This document shows positions 23,640-35,600 of a stretch of 64,000 nucleotides of DNA, one piece after another. The notes beneath the pieces are model-generated. The model had not been told where the DNA came from and did not search any database. It saw only the letters and a list, made by a program, of their open reading frames with translations. Made by a program: the position numbers and the translations under genes. Each line of letters starts with the position of its first letter. The stretch's first letter is position 1. Source of the stretch: Amia ocellicauda (Eukaryota > Chordata > Actinopteri > Amiiformes > Amiidae); contig NC_089866.1 of the NCBI RefSeq assembly GCF_036373705.1, forward strand, positions 8,137,501 to 8,201,500. The letters run 5' to 3'.

Positions 23640-26600
23640 CTATGAGCTTTGGGAAGCAGGGGCTTTCTTCTTGGTGAGCACTCTCTTTTTGACAGGGCTG
23701 ACGGGTTTTGCTCCCCCACCGGCGGCCTGCCCACCCTTGACCTCATCCACAAACGTCTCGATGGCCACAAACTTCTCACTCAGGTCTCCCAGGCGTTCCT
23801 TCAGGGCGTTGAACTCCTTGAAGAGGTCGGCCAGGGCTTCGGACAGGGGCTGGATCCTGGGGGAGTGGGGGGAGAGAGTGAGCTGGAAGGGAAGGTGGAC
23901 AATGGGGTAGCTATGTAGTGTCACTAAACACCTCTTAGATATAGATATTAGATATCCACTGACAGTCATTGTTAGACATTTCAAAGATTAGCAGATCACA
24001 TAGCGCCCTCATACACACACTTGTGAGTCCAAACTCAAATCAATTTAACTTAACAGATTTACATATTACACCAGAGGACACAGAGTCTGGCTTTTTAATA
24101 ATACATATACAAATAATATTTAAAGACCATGATAGCAATACTTTTATTTTCTTTAAATGTTGCACGAGTAGGTTTTCTTCTGCATTTTAGTAAAAGGCTA
24201 TATCAGGCTTACAATAAGCTTAGTTGACTGAATAGCATGAGGACAGCAGGGACATTTTTCTTCCAAACCATGAAAAGAAAGGAAATTCCCTGTTTTCCTA
24301 TTGGAAAGGGTTATGGTTTGTGTTTACATTGCATAATCTGATGTTCTATTTTGAGATACAAATTGCAGTTTAGTAAATCATACATTCTTGTGTGTTTTAC
24401 GACATGGTTAACCACGCACAAATGGCAACTGTCTATTGTCACAGAATTTAATTAGCCTGCCGAAGACTGAAAATAGAAAGAGCTACTGGCATCACTGGAG
24501 GAAAGCATAAAGCATGCTGCAGAAGAAAGTAAATCACTGTGTGAGCTTCTTAATATAAATAGCTGATGTGGAGAGTTCATTAAAATTGGTCTTTATTAAA
24601 CTGACACTCCCTGCAGTGGGTTTATAACCTGGAAAATGAAGAACATCAGTCCAACATTGATTTTCAGTTTCCAAGACCATTGTAGATGGAACGTAATTGA
24701 ATAATGAATGCAGGAAAGCACAACATTGGTAATGTTTATTAATTTTGGGAGTGGCACCTGCAGCCATGCTCTGTCCCTCACATTTCCTACATCAGGCAAA
24801 CAGAGAACGGGCCAATAGGTTCATCCTGTTCTGAACGCTTCTCTGAAGAGTGCCGCTCCCGGAGCCACAGACCTAATTTGAGTATTCAATTATCGCTATA
24901 CAGCGTGAAGCCTGATAAATGAGGTTGCTGTTCACATTAGCCATTTCACTGGTGCACGACACGAGCAAAGCATTTGCACACAAAACAAGAACACCTAGAT
25001 CCTCTTTCATCAAATATAAAATTTAATTTACTTTGTCACCATTTTGTTTTTTCTCTCATTTGAAGCTCCCCAATCAGGAAGTGTAAGTGAGGGTAAAAGA
25101 TGTTTTACCGGGTGGTGCTGTTTGGTGAAGACTAGAGGATGAGATTGGAGAGTAGTGACTGTTGCACAATAATGTTCTCTGCACTTTTAATAGGTCCAAC
25201 TCCGAAATGGCAATACATATCAAGTGCAATTATATTAGTGTGCACACATAGACACAATATATTTTGTTTAATCTTTTTTCTGAGGAATGCAATTATATAA
25301 ATGTAACTGTTTTGACAGCACTCCCTGGAGTCTCCATGTTCTGTAGTCACTTATTCACAATGTTGCCACAATGTTATATGCTTACCTTGGCTATGACTGT
25401 GACTACACACCTTGGTACTAAAGACATTTTTGAGGAGTTCAACGGTTTGTATCTTTGTAATGAACGGAAACAAGAGAGTGTTACCTGGAGTAGTCTGGCA
25501 GGACAGATTGGTGGTCACTCTGCAAGAGGGTCTTCACCTGGGTCATGATGTCAAATTTCCAGTTGTCCAGCACCTGAGTCAGATTGGCCACCCCTCTCAT
25601 GTTCACCTTGTCAGCTAGAGTAATGGACCAAAGGCAGCAGTTCTCAGCTCCAGTTCTCCCAGATCCCAACTATCCAGGTCTTAGAATTAGCCAGTAACGA
25701 ATCACTGCATTTAAACAATTCTGTTTCTCTAAATCTAAGACACACAAAACTATAATAATTCATGTAAAGTAGAATAGGTTTTTTTTTTTAATGTTTAGGC
25801 GGCGACTGAATCAAAAACCTGTCCCATAGGGGGTCCCTGCAGACCGATAACACCTGCTTTGAAGAGTTTTTTTTTTTTTTGCTTAATTCTGTGTGTGTTC
25901 CTCATCCTAACACTATGACTTAATGACTTTGGCTTCTAAGGCTTTAAGTACAAAACATGGAATATACCGCAGTGTATTCTAACTGGTTATTATAGGAAAA
26001 GCTTGAAAATGCACAGTACATTAAAATAAGAAGAATTAAATGCAATTAAGGAAGATTGTTTTAAACACCTGCTTAAAGTTTTGCCTTTTAATTTGCAGCC
26101 CAGCAGGGATTCCAAACATTGGCATAACTGCAAGTACCCGTGGCACCCCAGAGAGAGGGCAATTGTGTTCATCTAGAATTATACTTTCACTCCATTTTCA
26201 AAAACACACAAGCTGTGTGTGAAGTGTTTGCTGTTGATCCCCTTTTGATAGGAGTACAATGAAAATACCTATTACACAAAAAAACATTTAAGATGACATT
26301 CCGCACACAAACAAACAAACAAAAACGTATTAGTCATCCATTCTACAGAGAACATTGTTTCACTTGTGAGGGTTTATATAGAGCCCACAATAAATGCTCT
26401 TAAGTTTGATGGATAAACACTGATCCAAAAAGACATTCTGTCAACATAACTGGAAAACCAGGCCCAAATAACAATAACAAACCCTTGCTTTTACAGCTTT
26501 CATATCCCTCTGTTTCAGTAACCAGTTTCCTGAGTGAGGGTCTTGGTTAATGGTTTTGTCCAAGTACAATGTTCCTCTTCCTCTGTGAAGACATTGGGCC

Positions 26601-26802
26601 AATTTCACTTTGGTGTGTAAAATGAAAACATAAACCCAATCTAGACTTTTAACCACCAAGGAGATGTATACATTGAGTTATGAGAGAGGAAAGGCAGGGT
26701 CTCACATCCATCCCGGTAGTCCCACTCATCCTTGACGGGGCGCTTCCTCTGGCCCAGCACCACCACTACCAGCCCCAGCAGCAGACACAGCCTGAGACAC
26801 AT
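23640..26802 (-). CDS. Small secreted helical protein, unrecognised family
   Basis: Three coding exons on the minus strand join in phase: 26,802-26,706, 25,614-25,485 and 23,856-23,640 (TAG), giving 147 residues. Acceptors are TTCTTGCAG (exon starts 26,838), TACTCTAG and CCCCCAG; donors are GTGAG and GTAAC. Residues 1-17 ([17 protein letters not shown]) look like a cleavable signal peptide, followed by [15 protein letters not shown]. The middle (residues 34-120) is predicted helical, with one N-glycosylation sequon (NLT) and heptad-like hydrophobics in [20 protein letters not shown]. The tail is basic and low in complexity ([16 protein letters not shown]). Codon use and phase closure at both junctions argue for a real gene. 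I do not recognise the family. The ATG used is the first one downstream of the exon 2 acceptor. Confidence 0.75.
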
Positions 26803-27821
26803 GCTGGGACTCTGGGGACGCCAAAACAGCAACACGGCCTGCAAGACAGACACAGAGGAGGACGTGATAGGGGCCACCGTGTACTCTTATCTCTGCAATT
26901 CACCTCTGTAAAAAAGCCAAATCTTTCAGCACAGCTTTGTTCCATAACATAGAGCTCAAGTGCCCCCAAAGTTTCCCTTCAGGGATTTGATTTGATTTGA
27001 TTTCCTCTGTGTGGAACTGTGTTTCTCACAAGCCCCCACCTTGTGAAGAGTTAATACTCCATAGACTAAGAGTGAGCACCACACCCACTCTGAGAGAGCT
27101 GTAGGGGCTGGGAAGGGAAACAAACAGAGAGAACAAAATAATAAGACTAATATATTTGGTTTAAATTGAAATATTTTATTTAAGTGGCAGTCATAACATG
27201 CTGTTATATTAAAGTTTTCCTTGGGTAAAATAAAAAGTCACAAAATTATAAAATGAAATATTTAATGTATTTATTAATATACATCTAGTTACATTTATAT
27301 TTAAATAGCAATATATGGTAGCTAAGCTAGAGCAACAAACAAAACCAAGGAATAGTATCTCAATTTCCTGTTAGATTAATATAGGAACATCACATTAATT
27401 GAATTATACATGAAACTTCAAATTCTCTTGATAAAACCTTTCACTCTACAAATCCACACAAGTCCTCAGATCGTCCCTGCTGAGCACTGCTCTTATACCT
27501 GTGCTCTTAAGTGATTTGACAAAGCACCTTCAAAGCTTTTCAGTATTCAGTTTTCTATCTTCTGTGAGAATCCAGCTAAAACTCCAAAGCCGAGTGTGAG
27601 TAAATATATACCTATCTTATATGTCCCGTACCTACTTTGTCCCTTGCTAGATTGCACCATTCATGTTTTACTTTGACTCTCAGCAAGCAAGACACAAATC
27701 TCCAGATATTGTGCTAGCATCTTAGGAAAGCAGAGTTTTGATTCATGCACCAGTCACATAAAATCCAGTAATTTCACAAGAGAAAGATATATATATATTT
27801 TAAAGCCAGATATACACCTAC

Positions 27822-27960
27822 CTGGTTGTTGATCTGAGGAGGTTCTGGGTGCACCTCTACAGCACTTCAAGACTCACTGCAAGTCTGTACTGCTCTTCAC
27901 CATCCACTGCTGTGAGGGACAGACTCCCAATACGTGTTCCAACAGTCAGCACACACACAC
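27822..27960 (-). other. Probable 5' untranslated exon of the small secreted gene
   Basis: A strong minus-strand donor (CAACCAG then GTAGGTG at about 27,822) lies 980 bp upstream of the coding exon whose acceptor is at 26,838. That coding exon has no ATG between the acceptor and 26,802, so an upstream noncoding exon is expected. The upstream limit is unknown; the value given is a guess before the CA repeat. Confidence 0.4.
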
Positions 27961-28004
27961 AAACACACCCATACTCACACATTCACTCACTGACCTATAC
28001 ATGC

Positions 28005-28005
28005 T

Positions 28006-28030
<25 letters not shown>
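28005..28030. repeat. (CA)n microsatellite
   Basis: A pure CA run following a looser CA-rich stretch that begins near 27,950. It lies just upstream of the putative 5' exon of the small secreted gene. Confidence 0.85.
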
Positions 28031-28036
<6 letters not shown>

Positions 28037-28368
28037 ACCAATGAGTTTCTTGGCTGGGCACGTCAATGTGCTTTTAATTACAGGAACAATTCAAACCCCA
28101 AGGTATAGTATAGTCTTAGAGGACTGAATTTCGGTCCAACTCCTGAGACTGCACTGAAAATCCTTCACAAACTCTACTGCAGACCTTTTGTTTCCACATT
28201 TATTTTTTTATTTTTGTATTCAGCTGCAACATATAAAAAGCCGGCCAACTATATACACAGTGCCCTACCAAATGTAATTGGATAAACCTCCCTCTACTGA
28301 CAATGGATTGACTACAGTGTTATGTGTGGGTTCATATTTGTGAACGGCACTGAGATGTTCATAATATG

Positions 28369-28720
28369 TTAGACAACCATGTTTTGCCAGCATTGGTAGC
28401 TGAGGTTTAGGTTCTCCTTATGTATGGTCTTCATAATGCTGGTGTCAATGACTGACACAGTGTGAACATTCATTTGTATAGTACTTTTAATTGAGTTTTT
28501 CAAGAAACTGGTAGTTTCAGTGGAGTGTGATGCAACAAAACATGAATTTGAGCATTTGCTCTGAAAAACGCATCTGTCACCTGACAACTTCATGTTGAGT
28601 AAAATTAGACACCTCCTCGGACTTAATAAGATCATGCTCCTGCACCACAAGCAGGGTTTTGAACCACCACAGTGCTCCAGACAGACTTTCAGGTCTGACA
28701 GTTTCAAGCAAAACTTTTAG
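28369..28720 (-). pseudogene. Possible Tc1-like relic
   Basis: The minus-strand frame starts KLSDLKVCLEHCGGSKPCLW. This faintly resembles the Tc1 segment VKHGGGSVMVWGCFS. Close by, at 28,257-28,290, is a sequence (ACAGTGCCCTACCAAATGTA) that looks like the outer end of a fish Tc1-type inverted repeat. No second end or catalytic motif could be matched. Confidence 0.25.
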
Positions 28721-28730
28721 TGGAGAACTG

Positions 28731-31700
28731 GACTGAGAGAATAAACAAAGGGGCTAGTTGATAGATGTACATCTATATTATGGAGTGGTTTAGGTAGTTT
28801 ATAGATGTGTTTAAGTCTATGTTTACTGACTCCCTACAAAACAATGCCTCGTCAGAGAACACTAGTCTCCAACAAGACCAATCTTGGTTGACCAGGACAC
28901 ATCCTCTATTTCATCCTCCATGGGGAACATGCTCTTTCATTTCAGCAGGATCTGAGCGCAAGATGGCTGTTTGCACCGTAGTCTTCTGTGTCGCAATGTG
29001 GCCTGCTGCCCCAGCTTTATTCATCTCCCGGGAGAACAGAAGTAACAAGAGTTGTACATAAAAAAGGGTTTAATATGTTCCTCAATTGATCTGATCCAAC
29101 TGTTCTTTCCACTTTAATCACGGCTTTGAAACTAGGGTCACTAAGTCTGTCTGATCCTAAGCTGTAGCATTCATAATGGCTTGCCAAGTCCAGGGGCAAG
29201 CTTCCAATTTGCATTTTTGTTCTTGAATTATTTTTAAAATGTCTCTAATTCTTGTTTATATTTATCCACCTCCTCCAGAACCACACAAAATTAACAGAAA
29301 CATAACAGAAACATAATAAAGTCTGAATTATTAGTTGAGAGAGACAGTGTCTGAAAATCTGGTGCAGCTCATCCCAAACTAGGATACATTAAACATAATT
29401 TCACTGTATCTGCAGCTTTCAAGTTATACGTTACATCTGTCATTCATGTTGTTTGGGTTACCTTGACATTCACCAAACTATGTATCCCAGCAATAGTAGA
29501 CACTGAAGAGCCACTGAAAGGTGGAAGTTACTGTAATTTCCGTCCAATGAGCAGTTTCAGGCAATAAGCTTTAAGAAATCTTTTCCACAAGCTGTCTTGG
29601 CTGAGGATGTTATTTAGCACAGTACATGTAGTCCCCAGCAACAAAACAATAAAAATAACTTTTTAGTTACATAAAAAACAGCTTGTAGTGTTACCTAAGG
29701 AGAACAAACAATGGCTTAAGTAATACTTCATAAGTTACCAAAAGCCATCTGGGTTTACTGGTCAGTGTATAAAAAACTTGCCTGAGGACAATACTTAACA
29801 GAGTTTCCTACAATGGTGGCTACACTTCTGAAGCTCTCCTGCTGGGATTTTCACTAATAAAGCTGTGAGCATTTGGTCAAAGAGTGAGGAGCACACCCTG
29901 GAACTAACTGCAGCTCCCCCGGGTGGCTCTCTGGTGCATTTCCCTCCATGTCCCTCCAAGCACTGACAGAGTGGAACACTTGCACATCTCAATGATTTGG
30001 ATTGGGACCAGAAATTCATTAGGCATTTACAGTTGTCTTTCTGTATAGTTTCATGGTTGTTTTTCTTTTTCTTTTTTTTTTTTTTTGTTCTTTCTTATCC
30101 TAAATTATCTCATTTGCATTGGCACTCTAGCATGGCCGCGGTCTTCTGGGTACAGATGCGCACACAGCTGTCTTGAAAGGCAAGAAATATGCCAACCTGA
30201 AGTGCATGCTCCCAAAGTGTCTACTGAAACCATGAGGACGTTTAGGATTTCCAGGTGTCTGTCTCAAATCTTGACAATGCTTCGCCAAATGCTTGCAATT
30301 TAGTGTTTTGTTTCACAGTTTGAATATACAGAAGTGAAGTTATGATGTTCCAGCAAAGGCTCTGACAGAGTGAGTCCCTCAAAAACATTAGTTCAAACTT
30401 GCATTAAATGTTAAAAATTTAAACTACTTAAGACATTTCTCTATAAACACCACATGAGCCACAGAACATCCATCACAATGTTCACTAAATACAGTCAAAT
30501 CCCAAATTGCTCACGTGAAAGACATACTCAGCTAACCTGTAGGATTATTATTATTTTTTTATTTTAAACTCACACAATCCCAATATTTGCCTAGTCTTCT
30601 GTCATTTTTGTTTGGTTGGTGTTTTTTAGGTTTTTGTTTTTGTTTTGATTTTTCTTTTTGGTGTCAAGTGTAACAGACGAAAAAGCTTATCCTTTAGCCT
30701 TCTGTGGCGTTCTTAATGCATTTTCCTTTGCTGCAGAATTGTGTTTCTGTTGAAATATTGAAGGGCTGTTCCCCAGTGCCACGTTGACAGAGTTCTTAAT
30801 AGCTGACACATGTGTCCCAAGAACATAATCCAGCTTTAAAGAGAGCTGCCGCTGTACTCTAACCAAGCCTTCCTCTCAGATGGCTCTTTTCTTATTCCTG
30901 CATGAGCTGGGGCTTTAGAATTCCAAGCTAGGCATTTGTTTGTAAAGATTCATGAATCTTTCAGGTATATCATGCTCAGACATTCTTTGCAGATGGGAGA
31001 CATAATGCATTTGATAGTGTGATAGACCTCTCCCCAAATCTACTGTAAATCTAAAGACACTGTCGAATCTGAAAGGATTTGTAGCATTTTTGAACACTTC
31101 TGGTCATGTAGAAGAGTTTCAGGGAATCAGGGTTATCCATAAGAGGTTTGTCAATTGTGTGTTGCATAGTTTGTTTCCATAGCTGGTCCCAGAGGTGTGA
31201 TTGCCTTCTGTCCCTGGGCATATTGTATACTGCTGCAAACCTCCTTCTGGAGAAAATATCAATGATCTGCCAGCACACATGGACAGTTTGCAGATTAGCC
31301 AAATGTATTTTGCAGATTTTGTTATCCACAATTTATTCTTAGAGCATATCAAAAGGGGTTAAGGAAAGGATGTTCAGTCTGTGACATCACTGAGCCTCAA
31401 TAAACTTGTGGGCATGTTTTTGAAGAACAAGTCTGGTCAGGTGTACGTGCTTGAATTAAAACATTCCAACTGTCATAAAACGTACGATTGCCAAGCAACT
31501 TCAATAAATGTTATTAAAGCCTTTAAATGTAACTCTGGGGAATGTTATGCCCATATCTCTGAAGCTCTGAAACTCATGTCTTAATCTCTGTTCTACAGAA
31601 AAAGTCCTATTTTCTGCCATAAAACAAGTAAGAATCCACCATTTGTCTTTGAGTCAAGTTGTTGGTAACAGTCATCACTGAGGATAAATACAAAATTATA

Positions 31701-32400
31701 ACTGAGGATAACTGAAAAATGAATGTCATGACAATTTAAGCTTTTAGGACACAAATGTGGGCATTTTTAAAATGTATATTTAATCAGATAGACACAGACA
31801 TAAATGAGGAATACATATTCTCCATGGACAGCCTGTATCTGTATAACATTCAATTTTAGGATTCATATGTCAATCCTAAACAATAACTTCAGCTTCTAAT
31901 CTATTAGATCTGAAACCCACTGTTTCACTGCCATAAAAACAACATGCAACAATGTGCTTAAGCTTTCCAATCTGTTGCGTAGGCTGCAGTCTTAGTTGTG
32001 TCTCAGATTAATTGCCTTTCCTCCAGCTAGGCTTCAAACAGACAAATAAAGCAGCATCCTAAGTAATATCTCCAGAGAAACACTTAATGGTACAGATGAA
32101 GATTATAAATTGTGATAGGTCAGCTATTTAAAAAATGCAACATGATAAGCCCCCATATTAATGTTTTAACACTTGCAATTGGTATTGAAAATTGAAAAAA
32201 TGCATTTAAGTGCTTTATCAGTAATTTCCCCCATGCTAATTTATATATGTAGCCTATGTACATAATATATTTGATTAGCTCAGTGAATTTGATATTAAAA
32301 ATGTAGCAGATGAAGATTAAATTGCTGTTTCCCCCATACAATCGACGTTATATTAGCCCTGTTATATACCGTTTATCGCATGGAAAGTGAGACCACTAGC
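28731..32400. other. Intergenic between two divergent genes
   Basis: This separates the small secreted gene (minus) from TTC30/IFT70 (plus). Poly-T rich stretches occur near 30,070 and 30,550-30,660. A minus-strand frame at 31,051-31,329 contains RRQSHLWDQLWKQ, faintly like the Tc1 EHLWDQLK motif, but has nothing else to support it. No gene is recognised. Confidence 0.5.
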
Positions 32401-32412
32401 ACTTCCCCCTCA

Positions 32413-32467
32413 CCAATATGGCCGACACAAATTGTGGTTTCCTCTTCCGGTTCGGTTGCCAGGAAAC
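32413..32467 (+). promoter_or_regulatory. TTC30 promoter: CCAAT/YY1-like, ETS and RFX X-box
   Basis: Within 55 bases upstream of the IFT gene lie a CCAAT/YY1-like word (CCAATATGGCCG, 32,413-32,424), an ETS core (CTTCCGG, 32,444-32,450) and GTTGCCAGGAAAC at 32,455-32,467. The last fits the X-box consensus RYYNYYN(1-3)RRNRAC at every position. RFX factors drive ciliary genes through X-boxes close to the start site. This one is 152 bases before the ATG. Confidence 0.75.
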
Positions 32468-32618
32468 GTCTATCAAGCGGTGGTTGCGCCTGCAAAACAG
32501 AAACAGACTGCCTTAAAAAACACCTTTAATAAATGCATCGTTAAACTATATAGCCACTCGTTATACCTTAACTAAAGCTGAGACTAAAACAATTGAATAT
32601 ACCAGGAGAAAAGAAACG

Positions 32619-35600
32619 ATGACGTTGACCGCTATAAAGGATGGCGAATATACAGCCACGGTCTACAAAATGGTGAGTGTGTTACTAATATACACACTGC
32701 AACACCAAAAAGTGAATAGCTACCTAAAGTAGTTTCTAAATGGGGCAGTTTGTCATCTAGTTAAATTTGCACCCAGAACTTGTAAGAGCCGCATCTTCCC
32801 TGTGGTTTTTATTGCTTCTAAAATAAACCCCAGTCTGTTTAGATATGTTGCCCCTAAATGTACCAACCCAGTAAAAACACACTGTATTCTTACAGATAAA
32901 AGATGGGCGATATGGAGAAGCCATTCACATCCTCAGCAGTGAACTACAGAAACAGCTGAAAGTAAGATTTCGTTTTTGTCTGTACAGTTTGTGTATTTTA
33001 AGTTGTTATAATTGTGTTCTTATTTGTATTCCATAAATCAAGATTCTGACAAAAAATACAGCCATCATTACTATTATGATTCGTATAAACTATAACGTCA
33101 ACGATCTTGAGATACTTTGGCTGTGACAGCATTTTGCCTCATATTTTATTAATGTTATCTATGGTAGTATGCAGATTAGTATTATAGCTAGTCTAGGTTA
33201 GTCTAAACTTAGTCGTTTTCACTTTGGGAGTAGTATGCATCAGGGATAGCATGTGTTAGTGTAGCAGCAGTCATTTCACTACAGATACATGGACGACCAC
33301 ATATTTTCCATAAAGAGTGAGTTGTCCATAAACTGACTGACCTCTCTGAAACCCAGGCCTGATAAATATGCAGTTCATGGTGGTAACCCACTACATTATA
33401 GTTGGAAAGTATATTTAGAGTGGGTTTTATTCTACCCACAGAGAGACAGTTTTTTTTAATGCTATTTTCCTCGATAATAAATAGTATCCTGGCCATGCTG
33501 GCATCTGTAACCCTCTCCTCTTGGATTTCATCCCAGGCAGACGTGCTTTAACTGATTGCCCTGCCACACTGCACAGCTAAAAATCCTACCGAGGGAGATA
33601 AGCTGAAATACATTAGAGCTAGGCACAAGATCCGTGGGCGATTGATTTACTTACATTGGAGCTGAGCATCAGACTTTAACATCTTCCCTTATCCTAGGTG
33701 CATATCATATTCAAAAATGTTGAGCTGATACAGTGTTTTTATTATTGATTGGTTGTTTTACGTGGGATTGAGTGACTGATTAAATTGGCCAACACCTGAA
33801 TGGCAACTCTATTTTAAACACATTTACAGAGATTGAAGTAAGTGGCAGATTGGCAGTTATGGTAAAAGGAAATCTTTTCACAGCATAACAGTTACGATTA
33901 TTATTCTTTTGGTATTATTGTTTTGATTAAAAATATTATTATTGCTGAGTAATCATGCTGCTGCTTTTTGTTTTTGCTTGCTTGTGATAGATTGTTGTTG
34001 TTTTTGCACTCTAACTTGCCTTCTGTCCTTAACATACATACTCTTGACATTAAGCCTGTCTTCAATGACAATCAAGGAAGGGATGTCAAGGGTTTCTACC
34101 TAGACGGGAGTTTGGAAACGGTAGGAGACACAAAGCATGGCATGCTGGGTAGTGGCTCGGACTGTCATACTGGCATTGTTTGCTTTACCATCTCCAGACG
34201 CTGTGCCATCAAATCACAATCCTACAGTCTGTGACAGCCGAGTTAATGTAATATTGCAATTGTATGCATTTCCAAGTAGGTCTATATTTTGACGTAGGTG
34301 TTGAACATTTTATATTTTAATTTTGGGATACCAGAAATAATGCTTTTTGTTGTGTTATTCTTACATTTGTAAATATTAGGTTTAAGGTTTAGAAAGATGT
34401 GGCTTTCATAGAAAAATGGACGTTGTGATACTTCAATTTAGATGTCATTCAATGTATAAAGAAGAAGCATGCTGTTTTTCGTACTCATTAACATTTATGG
34501 GACCTCATTGAAATGATCCTATCATTAGACATTGTACAGTCATCTAAGCACAGTTTAGAAGTGCTGCATTTTCTGGTGATGGCGTGCTAACATATGATTT
34601 CTAAAAAATATATATATTTACCATGTAGATTCCTGCATGAAATTTCAGGGCAGTCTAGAGAACTGAGGAAGCTCCATAAATAGATACATCAAATGCACAC
34701 CTCTTTCCTGTAGAATATTTCAGTCTAAATCTGTAGACCTGAGTAACTGCTATAGGAGAGATACTTAAAAGAAAATGCAAATTAAGAATTGAAGCAGATC
34801 AAATAATGTTCTTGGGAAATTCACAGAATCTAGACTACATAAATTCCTGTCTGTAGGTGATTCTTTAAGAAGGTAAGCAGGTAAACCACTATGGACAAGT
34901 GTTATGAACTGAACTGAAAAGTAAGATTTTGCTCATAAAAATATGATTTTGAATACAATAATCCTACAACACATTTTCTTATGATTTTTCCTTTTATTCC
35001 CTGGCACACTGTTCCTGTGAAATGCTTGCTTTATGCTGAATATTACAAAAATATATATAGCCTATATTATGGATATATTTTGGCCATTTGTCTTAACAAT
35101 TGCCTACATGATGCATTCAGTTAAGAATCCCTGTGTATTTCAGGATAAACTGGTCAAAAATGTTTTATTAAAACCATACATAAATGTCCCAGTCGTTGAA
35201 AGAGTAATATGAGGTTATGAAGTGTTTGCATTAGAAAACGAGAAACTCTTGCATTAAAGATTTACTTGTTTTCCTCAAGTGTCACAAACATGATCATTGA
35301 GTCTCTTGAGATCCAAAGCTTGAGATCGATCACTGATGGGTGCCCAGTCTCTCTTTATACAATGTGCTTTATACTGCACAAAAAAGGCTTTTTTTTCCCT
35401 CTTGGCTCACTGAGAGCTCTCCATCTTCAAAACTAGTACATTGGCCTTCAGAGTTGTTGTTGAGATGTGGTCTGCCTAATTTCCTGATTTTTACAAACTT
35501 GAAATTTTTAGCTGGCAATAATCTCCACTCTAACCAAGCTGTTACAACTGGAGCCAGTCTGACGTAATTACTAAAACTGGACATGTTTATCCAGCAACAG

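Noticed and set aside
31051-31352. Minus-strand frames with HLWDQLWKQ, perhaps a Tc1 relic
   Set aside because: A single short similarity with no acidic motifs and no inverted repeats nearby. Not enough for a feature.
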